NCBI GenBank assembly: GCA_945863885.1
Contig: CAMAZY010000006.1
Location: 1-64,000, forward strand
Direction of reading: 5' to 3'
Length of the DNA stretch: 64,000 nucleotides
Origin: an uncultured Clostridia bacterium
GTDB taxonomy: Bacteria > Bacillota > Clostridia > Oscillospirales > Acutalibacteraceae
The translations under genes were made by a program, and so were the position numbers. The notes beneath the pieces are model-generated. The model was not told the origin of the DNA. It searched no databases and saw only the letters and a program-made list of their open reading frames with translations. This document shows, one piece after another, positions 46,026-55,920 of the stretch; position 1 is the first letter of the stretch; each line of letters starts with the position of its first letter.

Positions 46026-47567
46026 TTAAGCGCCTTCCTTTCTGACAATGTCCGCCGTAGAGGCTTTGATGATTTTTTCTTCCGTTGCGTCCTTATGAGA
46101 GAACGTTTCAACGATTTCACCCTCACGGAAAACGGCTATCGTGTCGCATACCGCAAGCAGCTCGGGAAGCTCGGAGGAAACCACAAGAACTCCCTTTCCC
46201 TCGTCGGAAAGCCGTCTCATAAGAGCATAGATTTCACTTTTCGAACCGATGTCGATACCCTTTGTCGGTTCGTCGAATATAATAATTTGTGAATCAGCCG
46301 CAACCCATTTTCCGAGAATTACCTTTTGCTGATTACCGCCGGAAAGCTCGGTAATATTCTGTTCAACGGAATAGCATTTGATGTTCATATCCTGCTTTTC
46401 CTTTTCAGCGCATTCCTTTTCGAACTTTTTACTGACTAAACCTACCGTTCCGCCGCCCTTTGAAGTTTTGATGAACGGAAGAATGGAGATGTTCTTCTTG
46501 ATATCGAAGTTATGGAAGAAGCCGGTTTCCCGACGGTTTTCGGTCACCATCGCAAGGCCGTTCTTGATTGCCTGATAGGGACTTTTGATTCTGACCTCTT
46601 TTCCGTCAATGAAAATCTTTCCGTTTGACCTCGGTTCTGCGCCGAAAATTGCATTCATCATTTCGCTTCTGCCCGAACCGACAAGACCTGAGAAGCCTAA
46701 GATTTCACCCTTATGAAGCTTAAAAGAGACGTCGTTCACCTTACCGTCACGGCGGGAAAGATTTTGCACCTCAAAGATGACCGGCTCGTTTTCGAAGCTT
46801 TCGGGTGCGTTTTCGTGCTGATAATTCTTTTTCACCTGACGACCGACCATCATCGTAACAAGGTCGTCCTGCGTAACCTCACTGACAAGCTTTGTTCCGA
46901 CGTAAGCACCGTCCTTGAGCACCGATACCCTGTCGCCGATTTCGATAATCTCACCGAGCTTATGGGAGATGAAAACGATTCCCTTGCCCTCTTTTTTGAG
47001 ATTGCGGATAACGGCGAAAAGATGATTGACCTCTTCGTTTGTCAGCGAAGCCGTCGGCTCGTCCATGACGATCACCTTACTGTCAGACGCTAAAGCCTTT
47101 GCAATTTCAACCTGCTGCTTTTCGGAAATGCTGATTTCCTCCACAAGCGTTTTCGGGTCACGTTTTAGTCCGACCTTTGCCATGAGTTCTTTCGCCCGTT
47201 TGTTCATTTCGGCGTAATCCACAACCTTGACGGGACCTATCTTTTTCATCGGAAGCTTTCCGACAAAAAGATTTTCCTGAATCGAAAGTTCGTTGATGAC
47301 GCTCAGTTCCTGATAGATGACGCTGATTCCGTTTTCCGCCGAATCCTTGGGCGTAAGCTTCGAAAACTCCTTATCGCCTATCACGATTGTTCCCTCGGTC
47401 GGCTGGTAAACACCGCTTAAAATTTTCATAAGCGTCGATTTACCGGCTCCGTTTTCACCGAGAAGCACATGAACCTCACCGGCTTTTATGTCAAACGAGA
47501 TATCCTTAAGCGCCGTAACGCCGGGAAACTTTTTGACAACGCCTTTCATTTCAACCAAAGTGTCCAT
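46026..47567 (-). CDS. alsA: Sugar ABC transporter ATP-binding protein (AlsA/RbsA family, two ABC domains)
   Basis: HVLLGENGAGKSTLMKILSGVYQPTEG; second domain ELSGGNQQKVILGKWVAADSQIIIFDEPTKGIDIGSKSEIY. Confidence 0.93.
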   Translation of the reverse strand: MDTLVEMKGVVKKFPGVTALKDISFDIKAGEVHVLLGENGAGKSTLMKILSGVYQPTEGTIVIGDKEFSKLTPKDSAENGISVIYQELSVINELSIQENLFVGKLPMKKIGPVKVVDYAEMNKRAKELMAKVGLKRDPKTLVEEISISEKQQVEIAKALASDSKVIVMDEPTASLTNEEVNHLFAVIRNLKKEGKGIVFISHKLGEIIEIGDRVSVLKDGAYVGTKLVSEVTQDDLVTMMVGRQVKKNYQHENAPESFENEPVIFEVQNLSRRDGKVNDVSFKLHKGEILGFSGLVGSGRSEMMNAIFGAEPRSNGKIFIDGKEVRIKSPYQAIKNGLAMVTENRRETGFFHNFDIKKNISILPFIKTSKGGGTVGLVSKKFEKECAEKEKQDMNIKCYSVEQNITELSGGNQQKVILGKWVAADSQIIIFDEPTKGIDIGSKSEIYALMRRLSDEGKGVLVVSSELPELLAVCDTIAVFREGEIVETFSHKDATEEKIIKASTADIVRKEGA

Positions 47568-47651
47568 GCTGTCCTCCTTTTTCCGTTCATCTGTTTTTCG
47601 TTATTATTGACATATATTCTTAACAAATTTCAAATATATCGTATTTAAAGT

Positions 47652-47669
47652 TGGGTAAAGGTTTACCCA
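47652..47669. promoter_or_regulatory. Candidate regulator operator (18-bp palindrome) upstream of alsA
   Basis: tgggtaaa-gg-tttaccca, perfect 8-bp arms. Confidence 0.5.
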
Positions 47670-47716
47670 TTTGCCCAAAATTTACAGGTAACCGTGAATT
47701 CACAAGCTACCGTAAA

Positions 47717-48715
47717 TTATGTAGTTGTCCGCACGACAAGACTTACCGGTATCACCGCCACCTCATCAGTGAAGGCTTTGCTTTTTTCTTTCATCATTCT
47801 CAACAGAATTTCAACCGACTTCTTTCCGAAAAGGTCGGTGTCCTGTCTGATTGTGGTGAGCGGCGGATTACAAATCTGTGTAATGGCGATATCATCGAAA
47901 CCGACGATTTTTATATCGTCCGGGATTCTTTTCCCGAGTTCGAGCGCCGCATGAAGCGCACCGAGCGCCATGTTATCATTATTACAAAAGATTCCGTCGA
48001 TTGTCCGGTCATCCTGAAGCTTTTGCAAAACCGCCTGTTTCGCCGATGCATAGGAAACCTCCGCTTCAACGATAAGGGTTTGGTCAACCGCAAGTGAATA
48101 TTGCTCATGTGCCCCGACATACCCGAGACAGCGGTGACGGACCGTCGAATATGAATTCTTGTCCCGCAGCATCAAAATCCTGCGACACCCTTTTTTAATC
48201 AGATGCTCTGTTGCAAGAAAACCGCCCGTTTCGTTATCGGAAATGACAAGCGAGCCGGCGTTTTTCGGACGACGGTCGATGTACACAACGGGTATCGAAA
48301 CCATATCGTGAATCTTTTTGACATCGGCACAGGTACTGATATGAATGATTCCGTCAACGCCTTTCGCCGCAAGAGTGGAAATATGGGCATTTTCAAGGCT
48401 TTCACTTTCGTCGGAGTCGCACACAATCACCGTATAACCTTTCGGCATGATGTACTTTTCAATCGAACGGACAATCTTGGCGAAGAATTCGTTTGTGATA
48501 TCCGGAACGATCACGCCGATCGTCTGACTTTTATTCGTGCGAAGGCTCTTCGCATTCAGGTTGAGCTGATAACCGCTTTTTTCGATTACGTCAAGAACAC
48601 GTCTTTCGGTTTCTTTTGAGTAACGGCCGTTTTTGTTGATAATCCTCGAAACGGTCGCAATCGAAACGCCGGACAGTTTTGCAATATCGACCATGGAAAG
48701 CTTTTTTTCTTCCAT
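47717..48715 (-). CDS. LacI family transcriptional regulator
   Basis: LSMVDIAKLSGVSIATVSRIINKNGRYSKETERRVLDVIEKSGY..TIGVIVPDITNEFFAKIV. Confidence 0.95.
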   Translation of the reverse strand: MEEKKLSMVDIAKLSGVSIATVSRIINKNGRYSKETERRVLDVIEKSGYQLNLNAKSLRTNKSQTIGVIVPDITNEFFAKIVRSIEKYIMPKGYTVIVCDSDESESLENAHISTLAAKGVDGIIHISTCADVKKIHDMVSIPVVYIDRRPKNAGSLVISDNETGGFLATEHLIKKGCRRILMLRDKNSYSTVRHRCLGYVGAHEQYSLAVDQTLIVEAEVSYASAKQAVLQKLQDDRTIDGIFCNNDNMALGALHAALELGKRIPDDIKIVGFDDIAITQICNPPLTTIRQDTDLFGKKSVEILLRMMKEKSKAFTDEVAVIPVSLVVRTTT

Positions 48716-48742
48716 TTTCCTGTCCTCCCCCTCGCGCCTTGC

Positions 48743-48754
48743 GTAATCGTTTAC
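48743..48754. promoter_or_regulatory. LacI-family-like operator upstream of lacI gene
   Basis: gtaatcgtttac, near-palindrome with central CG. Confidence 0.35.
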
Positions 48755-48885
48755 TCACAATGCAAGAATACAGCGTAAAGTACAAAAAGTCAAGCGATTT
48801 TGAATAACTTTTTGATATTTGTAACAACCTCCAAATTTTCATCTGTTTCTTTGTCAGTATCGAACAAAAAAACAGACCGTTCTCT

Positions 48886-49275
48886 TCAGAAATGGAAAAT
48901 ATTCCTGACAACAAACCAGACAATCAAAGCGGCAAGGACAGCAATATCAAGCGTTCGAAAAGGGGAAATATAATGAAACTTTCCCTTTTTTATATACGAT
49001 ACCGCACTGACAGCATACACCCACGCCATATAAAATAGCTCAACGGGAAAAAGATAATTGAAGCGAAAAGCCTCATGAAAACGAAAATGCAAAAGCGCAT
49101 CGACGGCATGAGTATTTCCGCAGCCGGGGCATTTGAGCGTTGTTATTTTATTGAAGATACACACAAAGCCGATACCAAAACGGACAAACAGAAAATATAA
49201 GCCAAACGCAGCAAGTAAAACCGCCGCGGTCAAAAGAACAAGTCTTATGAATCGGCTTTGTTTTTCCGGATTCAT
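48886..49275 (-). CDS. DUF2752 family membrane protein
   Basis: FNKITTLKCPGCGNTHAVDALLHFRFHEAFRFNYLFP. Confidence 0.85.
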   Translation of the reverse strand: MNPEKQSRFIRLVLLTAAVLLAAFGLYFLFVRFGIGFVCIFNKITTLKCPGCGNTHAVDALLHFRFHEAFRFNYLFPVELFYMAWVYAVSAVSYIKKGKFHYISPFRTLDIAVLAALIVWFVVRNIFHF

Positions 49276-49431
49276 TTTAACGCCCCTTTCATCCTGATAA
49301 TTTATGGTATCATATCATACTTTATTGAAAAACACAAATCATCTGTTTGTATTCCTTAGTATTTTTAATATAATATTGACAATGAACAAACAAGCTGATA
49401 GAATATTAGAAAAACGAAAGGAATTTTGTCT

Positions 49432-50046
49432 ATGAAAATCGAAAAAAGAGACATTGTCAAATGTGTCATTCTCTCCATTGTAACCTGTGGTATTTACGGA
49501 ATCATCTGGATCATCAAGCTTGCCAAAGATGCCGTCAGCGTAAAAGATGAAAACGACTCGGCGACCGTTGAAACAATCCTGATGCTCTTCTTCCCGTTTA
49601 TCGGATTCTATCTTTGTGAAAAGAAGTTCAGTGAGGGCTGTGCTCAAAAGGGTATTCCCCATAATGACAACTCTATCCTTTACCTTGTTCTCGGTCTTGT
49701 AGGTCTCGGCATCGTTGATTATTGCCTCATGCAAAGCGATCTTAACAAGCTTGTTGATGCCGGTTATGCCTTTGACCCCACTACTGCTCCTCAGAATCCG
49801 CAGTACGGTCCCGCTCAGAATCCTCCGTACGGTGCTCCTCAGAACCCGCAGTACGGTCCCGCTCAGAATCCTCCGTACGGCGCTGCTCAGAACCCGCAAA
49901 ACGGTCCTGTTCAGAATCCTCCTTACGGTGCTCCTCAGAATCCTCCTTACGGTGCTCCTCAGAACCCTCCGTACGGTGCTCCTCAGAACCCGCAGTACGG
50001 TCCCGGTCAAAATCCTCCGTACAATAACAACAATCAGCAAAACTAA
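49432..50046 (+). CDS. DUF4234-like membrane protein with 8-residue tandem repeat tail
   Basis: IEKRDIVKCVILSIVTCGIYGIIWIIKLAKDAV; C-terminal (A/P)xQNPxYG repeats; ATG at 49432. Confidence 0.8.
   Translation: MKIEKRDIVKCVILSIVTCGIYGIIWIIKLAKDAVSVKDENDSATVETILMLFFPFIGFYLCEKKFSEGCAQKGIPHNDNSILYLVLGLVGLGIVDYCLMQSDLNKLVDAGYAFDPTTAPQNPQYGPAQNPPYGAPQNPQYGPAQNPPYGAAQNPQNGPVQNPPYGAPQNPPYGAPQNPPYGAPQNPQYGPGQNPPYNNNNQQN
49786..50025 (+). repeat. In-frame 24-bp tandem repeats (about 10 units)
   Basis: gctcctcagaatccgcagtacggt / cccgctcagaatcctccgtacggt alternating. Confidence 0.9.
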
Positions 50047-50225
50047 GGACGCTCTGATTCAATCTGATGTACAGATTACGCAGTTAGATTTTTTTGTCAG
50101 AAAAGTGCAAAAGCGGCGCAGGAATCCTGTCGGATTTCAAGTGGTTTTTGTGCAATACAACGGAAAATATGCAAGTAAGATGTACATCAAAGCGTATGCT
50201 GTGATTGATTCAGAGATTCCCTAAG
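50044..50225 (+). mobile_element. MITE-like element (copy C, fullest copy)
   Basis: Left taaggacgctctgattcaatc; right gattgattcagagattccctaa; imperfect terminal inverted repeats; no ORF. Confidence 0.65.
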
Positions 50226-50231
50226 TCATCT

Positions 50232-50271
50232 GTAATCGGCACTTCCCTATCGGCGGTGCCGATTTTTTGCA
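50232..50271. terminator. Terminator hairpin
   Basis: aatcggcac...ggtgccgattttttgc. Confidence 0.5.
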
Positions 50272-50463
50272 TCTGAATAAGGGACCGGATATTTCTGTCA
50301 AAACAAAAAAGCAAAATGCTGAAATTCATAAATTGAATGATAGCATTTTGCTTTTTATTAACGTTTTCTCGCCCTTCTGCGGTGTCTATATGCATTGGAG
50401 CGTGGTTGAAGTATCCAAATAAGACAGCACCTGATTTGTTAAAAGCTTTTAAGGAGAAGTCCG

Positions 50464-51096
50464 TTATTTCGTTCCGAAGATTCTATCACCGGCGTCGCCG
50501 AGACCGGGAATGATATAGCCGTTGTCGTTCAGCTTCTCATCAAGAGCGGCACAGTAAACCGATACGTCCGGGTGGGCTTTCGAGAAAGCTTCAATTCCCT
50601 CGGGAGCGGCGATAATGCAAACGAATTTGATTGACTTCGGATGACGAAGCTTAATCTGTGAAACGGCATCGATTCCGCTTCCGCCGGTCGCAAGCATCGG
50701 GTCGACGACAATTACGTCACGGTCGGCAATATCTTTCGGGAGCTTGCAGTAATACTCGACGGGCTTGAGCGTTGTTTCGTCCCGGTAAAGGCCGATATGG
50801 CCGATTCTTGCCGAGGGAATCAGCGAACGGATTCCGTCAACCATGCCCAGACCGGCACGAAGAATCGGGATAATGGCAAGCTTTTTGCCGGCAAGATGCT
50901 TCACCGTCGTTTTACAAATCGGCGTTTCAATTTCTACCTCCTCCAAAGGAAGGTCACGGGTTACCTCGTAGCACATGAGCATCGCAATTTCGGAAACAAG
51001 TTCACGGAAATCCTTCGAGCTTGTATTTTTATCTCTTAGTATCGAAAGCTTATGCTGAATCAGGGGGTGATCGAAAATAGTTACATTACTGTTCAT
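50464..51096 (-). CDS. upp: Uracil phosphoribosyltransferase
   Basis: [56 protein letters not shown]; internal Met start. Confidence 0.95.
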   Translation of the reverse strand: MNSNVTIFDHPLIQHKLSILRDKNTSSKDFRELVSEIAMLMCYEVTRDLPLEEVEIETPICKTTVKHLAGKKLAIIPILRAGLGMVDGIRSLIPSARIGHIGLYRDETTLKPVEYYCKLPKDIADRDVIVVDPMLATGGSGIDAVSQIKLRHPKSIKFVCIIAAPEGIEAFSKAHPDVSVYCAALDEKLNDNGYIIPGLGDAGDRIFGTK

Positions 51097-51220
51097 TTTT
51101 ATCAAATCCTTCCATTCGGTAAAGCCGAAGCCATTTTTATTATTATACAACTGTTAAATCCAAAGTACAATATAAAAAGCGAAAGTTTTTGATTTTTTTG
51201 TTTTTTCCGAGTGGTTCTCA

Positions 51221-51715
51221 TTACGCATGAAGCTTCTTTACAATATACGACTTGACAACCGACGGTTCAATCGACAGAACGTAGGACAGCTCATTTTCGA
51301 TAAGTCCCCTGCCCTCTTTCAAAAAGCGTTCATCGATTGCTTTCAGCTTTTTTACGTCTGCATTCTTTCCGTCTTTTATTTCAATCAGTTCGCTTATCAT
51401 TTTGATGATTTTCACTCTGTCGAAGCATTTGAGAAGATCGGAATAAATCTCGTTTCTCTTTTTTTCGTCATCAATCCAGACGGTATCACAGCTTTTTACA
51501 TCAGCAAACAAGCCATCAATTTCCTGTTTGTCAATCAGCTTTTTAAATTTTCCGCTTTCGCTTCCGACCGGCACAAAATATCGTGAGGTTTTTTCAAAAA
51601 CCGGGCGCAGTACATAATATCTTCCGCTTACCTTTGTAAAAGCTTCGGTTCTGATATCTTCGATTTTACAAATTCCCGAACCGATATATATCACTTCGTC
51701 ATTCTTGTTATACAT
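51221..51715 (-). CDS. CarD family transcriptional regulator
   Basis: MYNKNDEVIYIGSGICKIEDIRTEAF..YYVLRPVFEKTSRYFVPVGSE; internal Met start. Confidence 0.8.
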   Translation of the reverse strand: MYNKNDEVIYIGSGICKIEDIRTEAFTKVSGRYYVLRPVFEKTSRYFVPVGSESGKFKKLIDKQEIDGLFADVKSCDTVWIDDEKKRNEIYSDLLKCFDRVKIIKMISELIEIKDGKNADVKKLKAIDERFLKEGRGLIENELSYVLSIEPSVVKSYIVKKLHA

Positions 51716-51836
51716 AAAAAATACCGCCTTTTTGTCTATAATGAGATTATAGCAAAAAGACGAAATCATTTCAAATGGACATTTTTTACAAACAATTCGC
51801 TTTAAACGATTTTTCTTTTTCGTTTCCGGTATCAAC

Positions 51837-52871
51837 TTAAAGCATACCGAACGGCAATTTTTCGTTCATCTTAAATAAAAGGCCTTTATCTTCAAGCGCA
51901 TCCATGTCCTTGAGTGCATATCCGGCGCCCTTTGCCGCACAGTTGGCGCCGTCCTGCGTCACATGGACGCCAATCTGAAATCGTTCTTTCATAGCCTCGG
52001 AAAGACCTTTCAGGCACGAGCCGCCTCCGGTCAGATAAATGCCCTCATGGCAGATATCGGAATACAGCTCCGGCGGCGTCTGTTCAAGGACGTTTCGCAT
52101 TTCTTCCATGATGCTTTCGATACATTCACGCACGGCGAGATAGATTTCACTCGACGTTACGGTAAACATTTCAGGAAGTCCCGTGATATAATTCTTTCCG
52201 TTGGCTGCCATTTCAACCTCCTCGCCGGGGAGAAAGGCACAGCCTACGGTGTGTTTGATTTTTCTTGCTGTCGGCGTTCCGATCACGATATCCCGCTCAC
52301 GCTTAAGGTATTGACAGATCGCTTCGTCCATTCTGTCTCCGGCGACGGGAAACGAAGAAGAGACGGCGACCGTTCCCATCGTAATCACCGCAATATCACT
52401 TGTGCCTGCACCGATATCAACAATCATCGTGCCGTGCGGATTTTCAATTGTGATTCCGGCACCGAGAGCCGCCGCAACCGGTTCGTCAATCAGCGCCACC
52501 TTTCCGGCGCCCGAAGCGCAGGCAACGTCGATAATCGTCTTTTTCTGAAGGGCTGTTGTTCCGGCAGGCGTACTGATAATCACATTCGGCTTAAAAATAC
52601 GGTTGCCGCAAATCTTTTCCAGTATCAGCGTCAGAAGCTGCTGAACGACCGAAAAATCCGCAATCACACCGTTTTTGATCGGCATAGAAAGCTCGACTGT
52701 GTCGGGCATTCGTTCCAGCATTTCACCGGCGCTGTTTCCGACCGCAATGACTTCATCCGTATACGCATCATAGCTTATCGCCGTACTTTCGGACATTACA
52801 ATGCCTTTGCCTTTGATATAGACAGTCGTTTTACTTGTTCCGAGATCAATCCCGACATCTATTCCGGCCAC
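51837..52871 (-). CDS. mreB: MreB/Mbl family rod shape-determining protein
   Basis: DVGIDLGTSKTTVYIKGKGIVMSESTAISYD..STPAGTTALQKKTIIDVACASGAGKVALIDEPVAAALGAG. Confidence 0.9.
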   Translation of the reverse strand: MAGIDVGIDLGTSKTTVYIKGKGIVMSESTAISYDAYTDEVIAVGNSAGEMLERMPDTVELSMPIKNGVIADFSVVQQLLTLILEKICGNRIFKPNVIISTPAGTTALQKKTIIDVACASGAGKVALIDEPVAAALGAGITIENPHGTMIVDIGAGTSDIAVITMGTVAVSSSFPVAGDRMDEAICQYLKRERDIVIGTPTARKIKHTVGCAFLPGEEVEMAANGKNYITGLPEMFTVTSSEIYLAVRECIESIMEEMRNVLEQTPPELYSDICHEGIYLTGGGSCLKGLSEAMKERFQIGVHVTQDGANCAAKGAGYALKDMDALEDKGLLFKMNEKLPFGML

Positions 52872-52931
52872 AGTCTCACCTCCTTTTCACTCTATGCTAT
52901 TTTATTATGAATTCCCGCCCTTGTCAAGGCG

Positions 52932-53639
52932 CTAAAAATGAAGTTCCGGGGAAAAGTCCGAAATCGCCGCACAAAGGCAGTATACCTCTTTTGCTCCGCA
53001 GCTCTTCAAGACCTTTACACATTCCGCAAGCGTTGAGCCCGTCGTTTTGATGTCGTCACAAAGAATGACCGTTTTCCCCGTTATATCGGCTCCGTCTGCT
53101 ACCCCGAACGCTCCGACAAGATTGGTTGTTCTCTCTTCGGCCGTCAGATCGTGCTGACGCTTCGTATCGCATTGTTTGACCAACAATGTATCAAACGGCA
53201 CCAGAAGCCGCTTTGAAATTTCAAGCGCCAACAGACGGCTTTGATTATAGCCTCGTTTCTTTTGCGCCCGTTCGGTCATCGGCACATAGGTCACCGTGTC
53301 CGCTTTGACAAGCGGATAGGCTTCACTGAACCTGACGCTCATATGATAAGCGAAGAATTTACTCTCACTTTTTTCACCGTAGAACTTTAAGCTGTGCAAA
53401 CGGGATTTTACCGCACCCGAATAGACAAACGGCGCAGCAAGATGCTCAAAATAAGCCGAATACCGGCCGCCGCACACGCAGTTGTCCGTTTCGTGCCCGC
53501 AGTGCTCGCAAAAATCATCACCGATTTGTGTCACATTATTGTCGGTGCATGAGCAGGTATCCCGGTCAATCGGGATAATCTGCTTACAATTCGGACACCG
53601 TTTCGGAAAAAACAGTCGCAAAAAACGGTTATGGCTCAT
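52932..53639 (-). CDS. comF: ComF family protein (phosphoribosyltransferase)
   Basis: N-terminal CPNCKQIIPIDRDTC..FCEHCG; QSRLLALEISKRL; VILCDDIKTTGSTLAECVKVLKSCGA. Confidence 0.88.
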   Translation of the reverse strand: MSHNRFLRLFFPKRCPNCKQIIPIDRDTCSCTDNNVTQIGDDFCEHCGHETDNCVCGGRYSAYFEHLAAPFVYSGAVKSRLHSLKFYGEKSESKFFAYHMSVRFSEAYPLVKADTVTYVPMTERAQKKRGYNQSRLLALEISKRLLVPFDTLLVKQCDTKRQHDLTAEERTTNLVGAFGVADGADITGKTVILCDDIKTTGSTLAECVKVLKSCGAKEVYCLCAAISDFSPELHF

Positions 53640-53652
53640 ATTGTTCCTCTTT

Positions 53653-55863
53653 TCAATCGTCCCCGGTCAAAAAGTATTGAAGTGCCGAATAGCGAAGATT
53701 CACCTTGTAGTTATCGACCATCTGTTCGACCTGATTTTTTGAGCCGACAAGAAGCATCTTACTTTTCGCCCGTGTCACGGCGGTATAAAGCAAATTCCGG
53801 TAACAAAGCTGAGGCGGGACGCTGAGCACCGGCATAATGACCGCCTCAAACTCACTGCCCTGACTTTTATGAACCGTTACGGCGTAAGCGTGTTCAAGCT
53901 CTTTCAGATTTTCGAACGGATAAATCGCCGTCCGGTCGTCGAAAAGAATTTTCATCGTTCTTGTATTATAGTTAACGGTCAGAATAATTCCGATATCGCC
54001 GTTAAAAATGCCCGACGAGGTTTCCCGTCCCTTTGTCCATACAATGTCATAATTATTCTTGATCTGCATGACCTTGTCTCCCTGACGGAAAACCCGTGCA
54101 CCGAATTCAAATTCGTCCTTTTCCGCAGACGGCGGATTCATCACCTTTTGCAGCGCACGGTTGAGATTCACCGTACCGAGCTCACCCTTTTTGGACGGGC
54201 ATATAATCTGAATGTCGGTGACGGGATTATAGCCGTATGCTTTCGGAAGACGGCTCGAATAAAGCTGTACCACCGTATCGGCGGCGGAAAACAGATTTTC
54301 CCGTTTCAGGAAGAAAAAGTCCCTGTCGGTGACGTTCAGTTCGGGATATTGCCCCTCAACAATCCGGTGAGCATTCGTGACAATCAGGCTTTCGAGTGCC
54401 TGACGGAATACCCTTGTCAGCTTGACAACCGGCAAAAGACCGCAGGCAACAATATCGTGAAGCACATTTCCCGGTCCTACGGGCGGAAGCTGATCGCTGT
54501 CGCCGACAAGCACAAGACGGCACCCGAGCGGCAAAGCGTCCAAAAGTCCCCAGAAAAGCTGAACATCGACCATGGAAAGCTCGTCCACGATCACAGCATC
54601 GGCTTCAAGGGGATTGCTCATATTCCGTGAAAACGTCTGCCTGTCGTTGTCACCCCAGACAACCTCTAAAAGGCGGTGAATCGTCTTGGCGGGTCTTCCG
54701 GTAACCTCACTCATTCGCTGAGCGGCTCTTCCCGTCGGTGCGGCAAGCAGCACCTTAAGCTTCCGTTTTTCAAAAAGCTCCAGAATCCCGTTGAGCGTGG
54801 TCGTTTTTCCCGTTCCCGGTCCGCCCGTCAGAACAAGCAAGCCGTCCCTTACCGCAGTCAGAATCGCTTCCCGCTGTTTTTCTTCGAATCGGATCCCCTT
54901 TGTCTGTTCGATTTCGTCGATATCCGCTTCAATCGGTCTGCCCTTGGGCGCCGGAAATTTCAGCATCACCTTGATACGGTCGGCGGCGTTTTTTTCGGCA
55001 TGATAGATACCGGGAAGAAACAAAAACGGCTCGCCGGAAAGCTCTTGACAAATAAGCTCCTTATCTTCCACAAGGTCGTCAATGATCCGTTCCGCCTCTT
55101 TACTGTCACAGCCTAAAAGGTCGCACGCCGGCGCAATAATTTTCTTTTTCGGCAAGCAGGTATGACCGTTTCCGAGGTTGTGCTTGACGATATACACAAC
55201 GCCGGCGCGTTCCCGTAATACAGGGCTGCGGTCGGAAGACAAAAAGTTTTCCGCAATTTCTTCGACCCGTAAAAAGCTCATACCGACACATTCACGGCAA
55301 AGAATGTACGGGTTTTCGTTGATCCGCTCAACGGCGTTTGCACCGAACGCCTTATAAGCGGCAAGACATTCGCTCGACGTCATGCCGTACTTTTCAAGAT
55401 AGATCATAACTTCTCTTACGGCGAACTGCTTTTTAAAGCTTTCCCCGATGGATTTTGCTTTTTCTTCCGATATACCTTTGATCGAAGCCAGCTCATGCGG
55501 TGAGCTTTCAAGCACCTCAAACGTCTTTTCACCGAAGCGGTCAACGATTCTCATCGCCGTAGCGGGACCGACACCCTTGATTGTGCCCGACGAAAGATAG
55601 CGAAGCATGTCCGAAGCCGATTTCGGCAATTTTCTTTCAAAGGCTTCCACTTTGAACTGACGCCCGAAGGACTGATGCATCGTCCATGCGCCCTGCATGG
55701 TAAGCTCTTCGCCTGCACAGACGGTTGACATCAGACCGACCGCCGTAAAAAGCTCACCGTCACAGCTCATATCCAGCACGCTGTACCCGTTTTCGGGGTT
55801 ACGGTAAACTATGCCCTCAACGAAGGCTTTTATCCTTGTAGCGTTATCGTCATCGTATCTCAT
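53653..55863 (-). CDS. recD2: ATP-dependent RecD2-like DNA helicase
   Basis: LVLTGGPGTGKTTTLNGILELFEKRKLKVLLAAPTGRAAQRMSEVTG..HAYAVTVHKSQGSEFEAVIMPV. Confidence 0.95.
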   Translation of the reverse strand: MRYDDDNATRIKAFVEGIVYRNPENGYSVLDMSCDGELFTAVGLMSTVCAGEELTMQGAWTMHQSFGRQFKVEAFERKLPKSASDMLRYLSSGTIKGVGPATAMRIVDRFGEKTFEVLESSPHELASIKGISEEKAKSIGESFKKQFAVREVMIYLEKYGMTSSECLAAYKAFGANAVERINENPYILCRECVGMSFLRVEEIAENFLSSDRSPVLRERAGVVYIVKHNLGNGHTCLPKKKIIAPACDLLGCDSKEAERIIDDLVEDKELICQELSGEPFLFLPGIYHAEKNAADRIKVMLKFPAPKGRPIEADIDEIEQTKGIRFEEKQREAILTAVRDGLLVLTGGPGTGKTTTLNGILELFEKRKLKVLLAAPTGRAAQRMSEVTGRPAKTIHRLLEVVWGDNDRQTFSRNMSNPLEADAVIVDELSMVDVQLFWGLLDALPLGCRLVLVGDSDQLPPVGPGNVLHDIVACGLLPVVKLTRVFRQALESLIVTNAHRIVEGQYPELNVTDRDFFFLKRENLFSAADTVVQLYSSRLPKAYGYNPVTDIQIICPSKKGELGTVNLNRALQKVMNPPSAEKDEFEFGARVFRQGDKVMQIKNNYDIVWTKGRETSSGIFNGDIGIILTVNYNTRTMKILFDDRTAIYPFENLKELEHAYAVTVHKSQGSEFEAVIMPVLSVPPQLCYRNLLYTAVTRAKSKMLLVGSKNQVEQMVDNYKVNLRYSALQYFLTGDD

Positions 55864-55920
55864 AAACGTTCCCTTAATTTCAAGATATTGAGTCAATTAT
55901 ACTACAAAACGGCTTTTGTT

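Noticed and set aside
49339-50040. Long minus-strand ORF (233 aa, repeated VLRSTVRRIL) opposite the DUF4234-like gene
   Set aside because: Antisense artefact of the 24-bp tandem repeat; the plus-strand frame has a proper domain, start and terminator.
51963-52910. 315-aa plus-strand ORF
   Set aside because: Antisense to MreB; Arg/His-rich shadow ORF with no domain signature.
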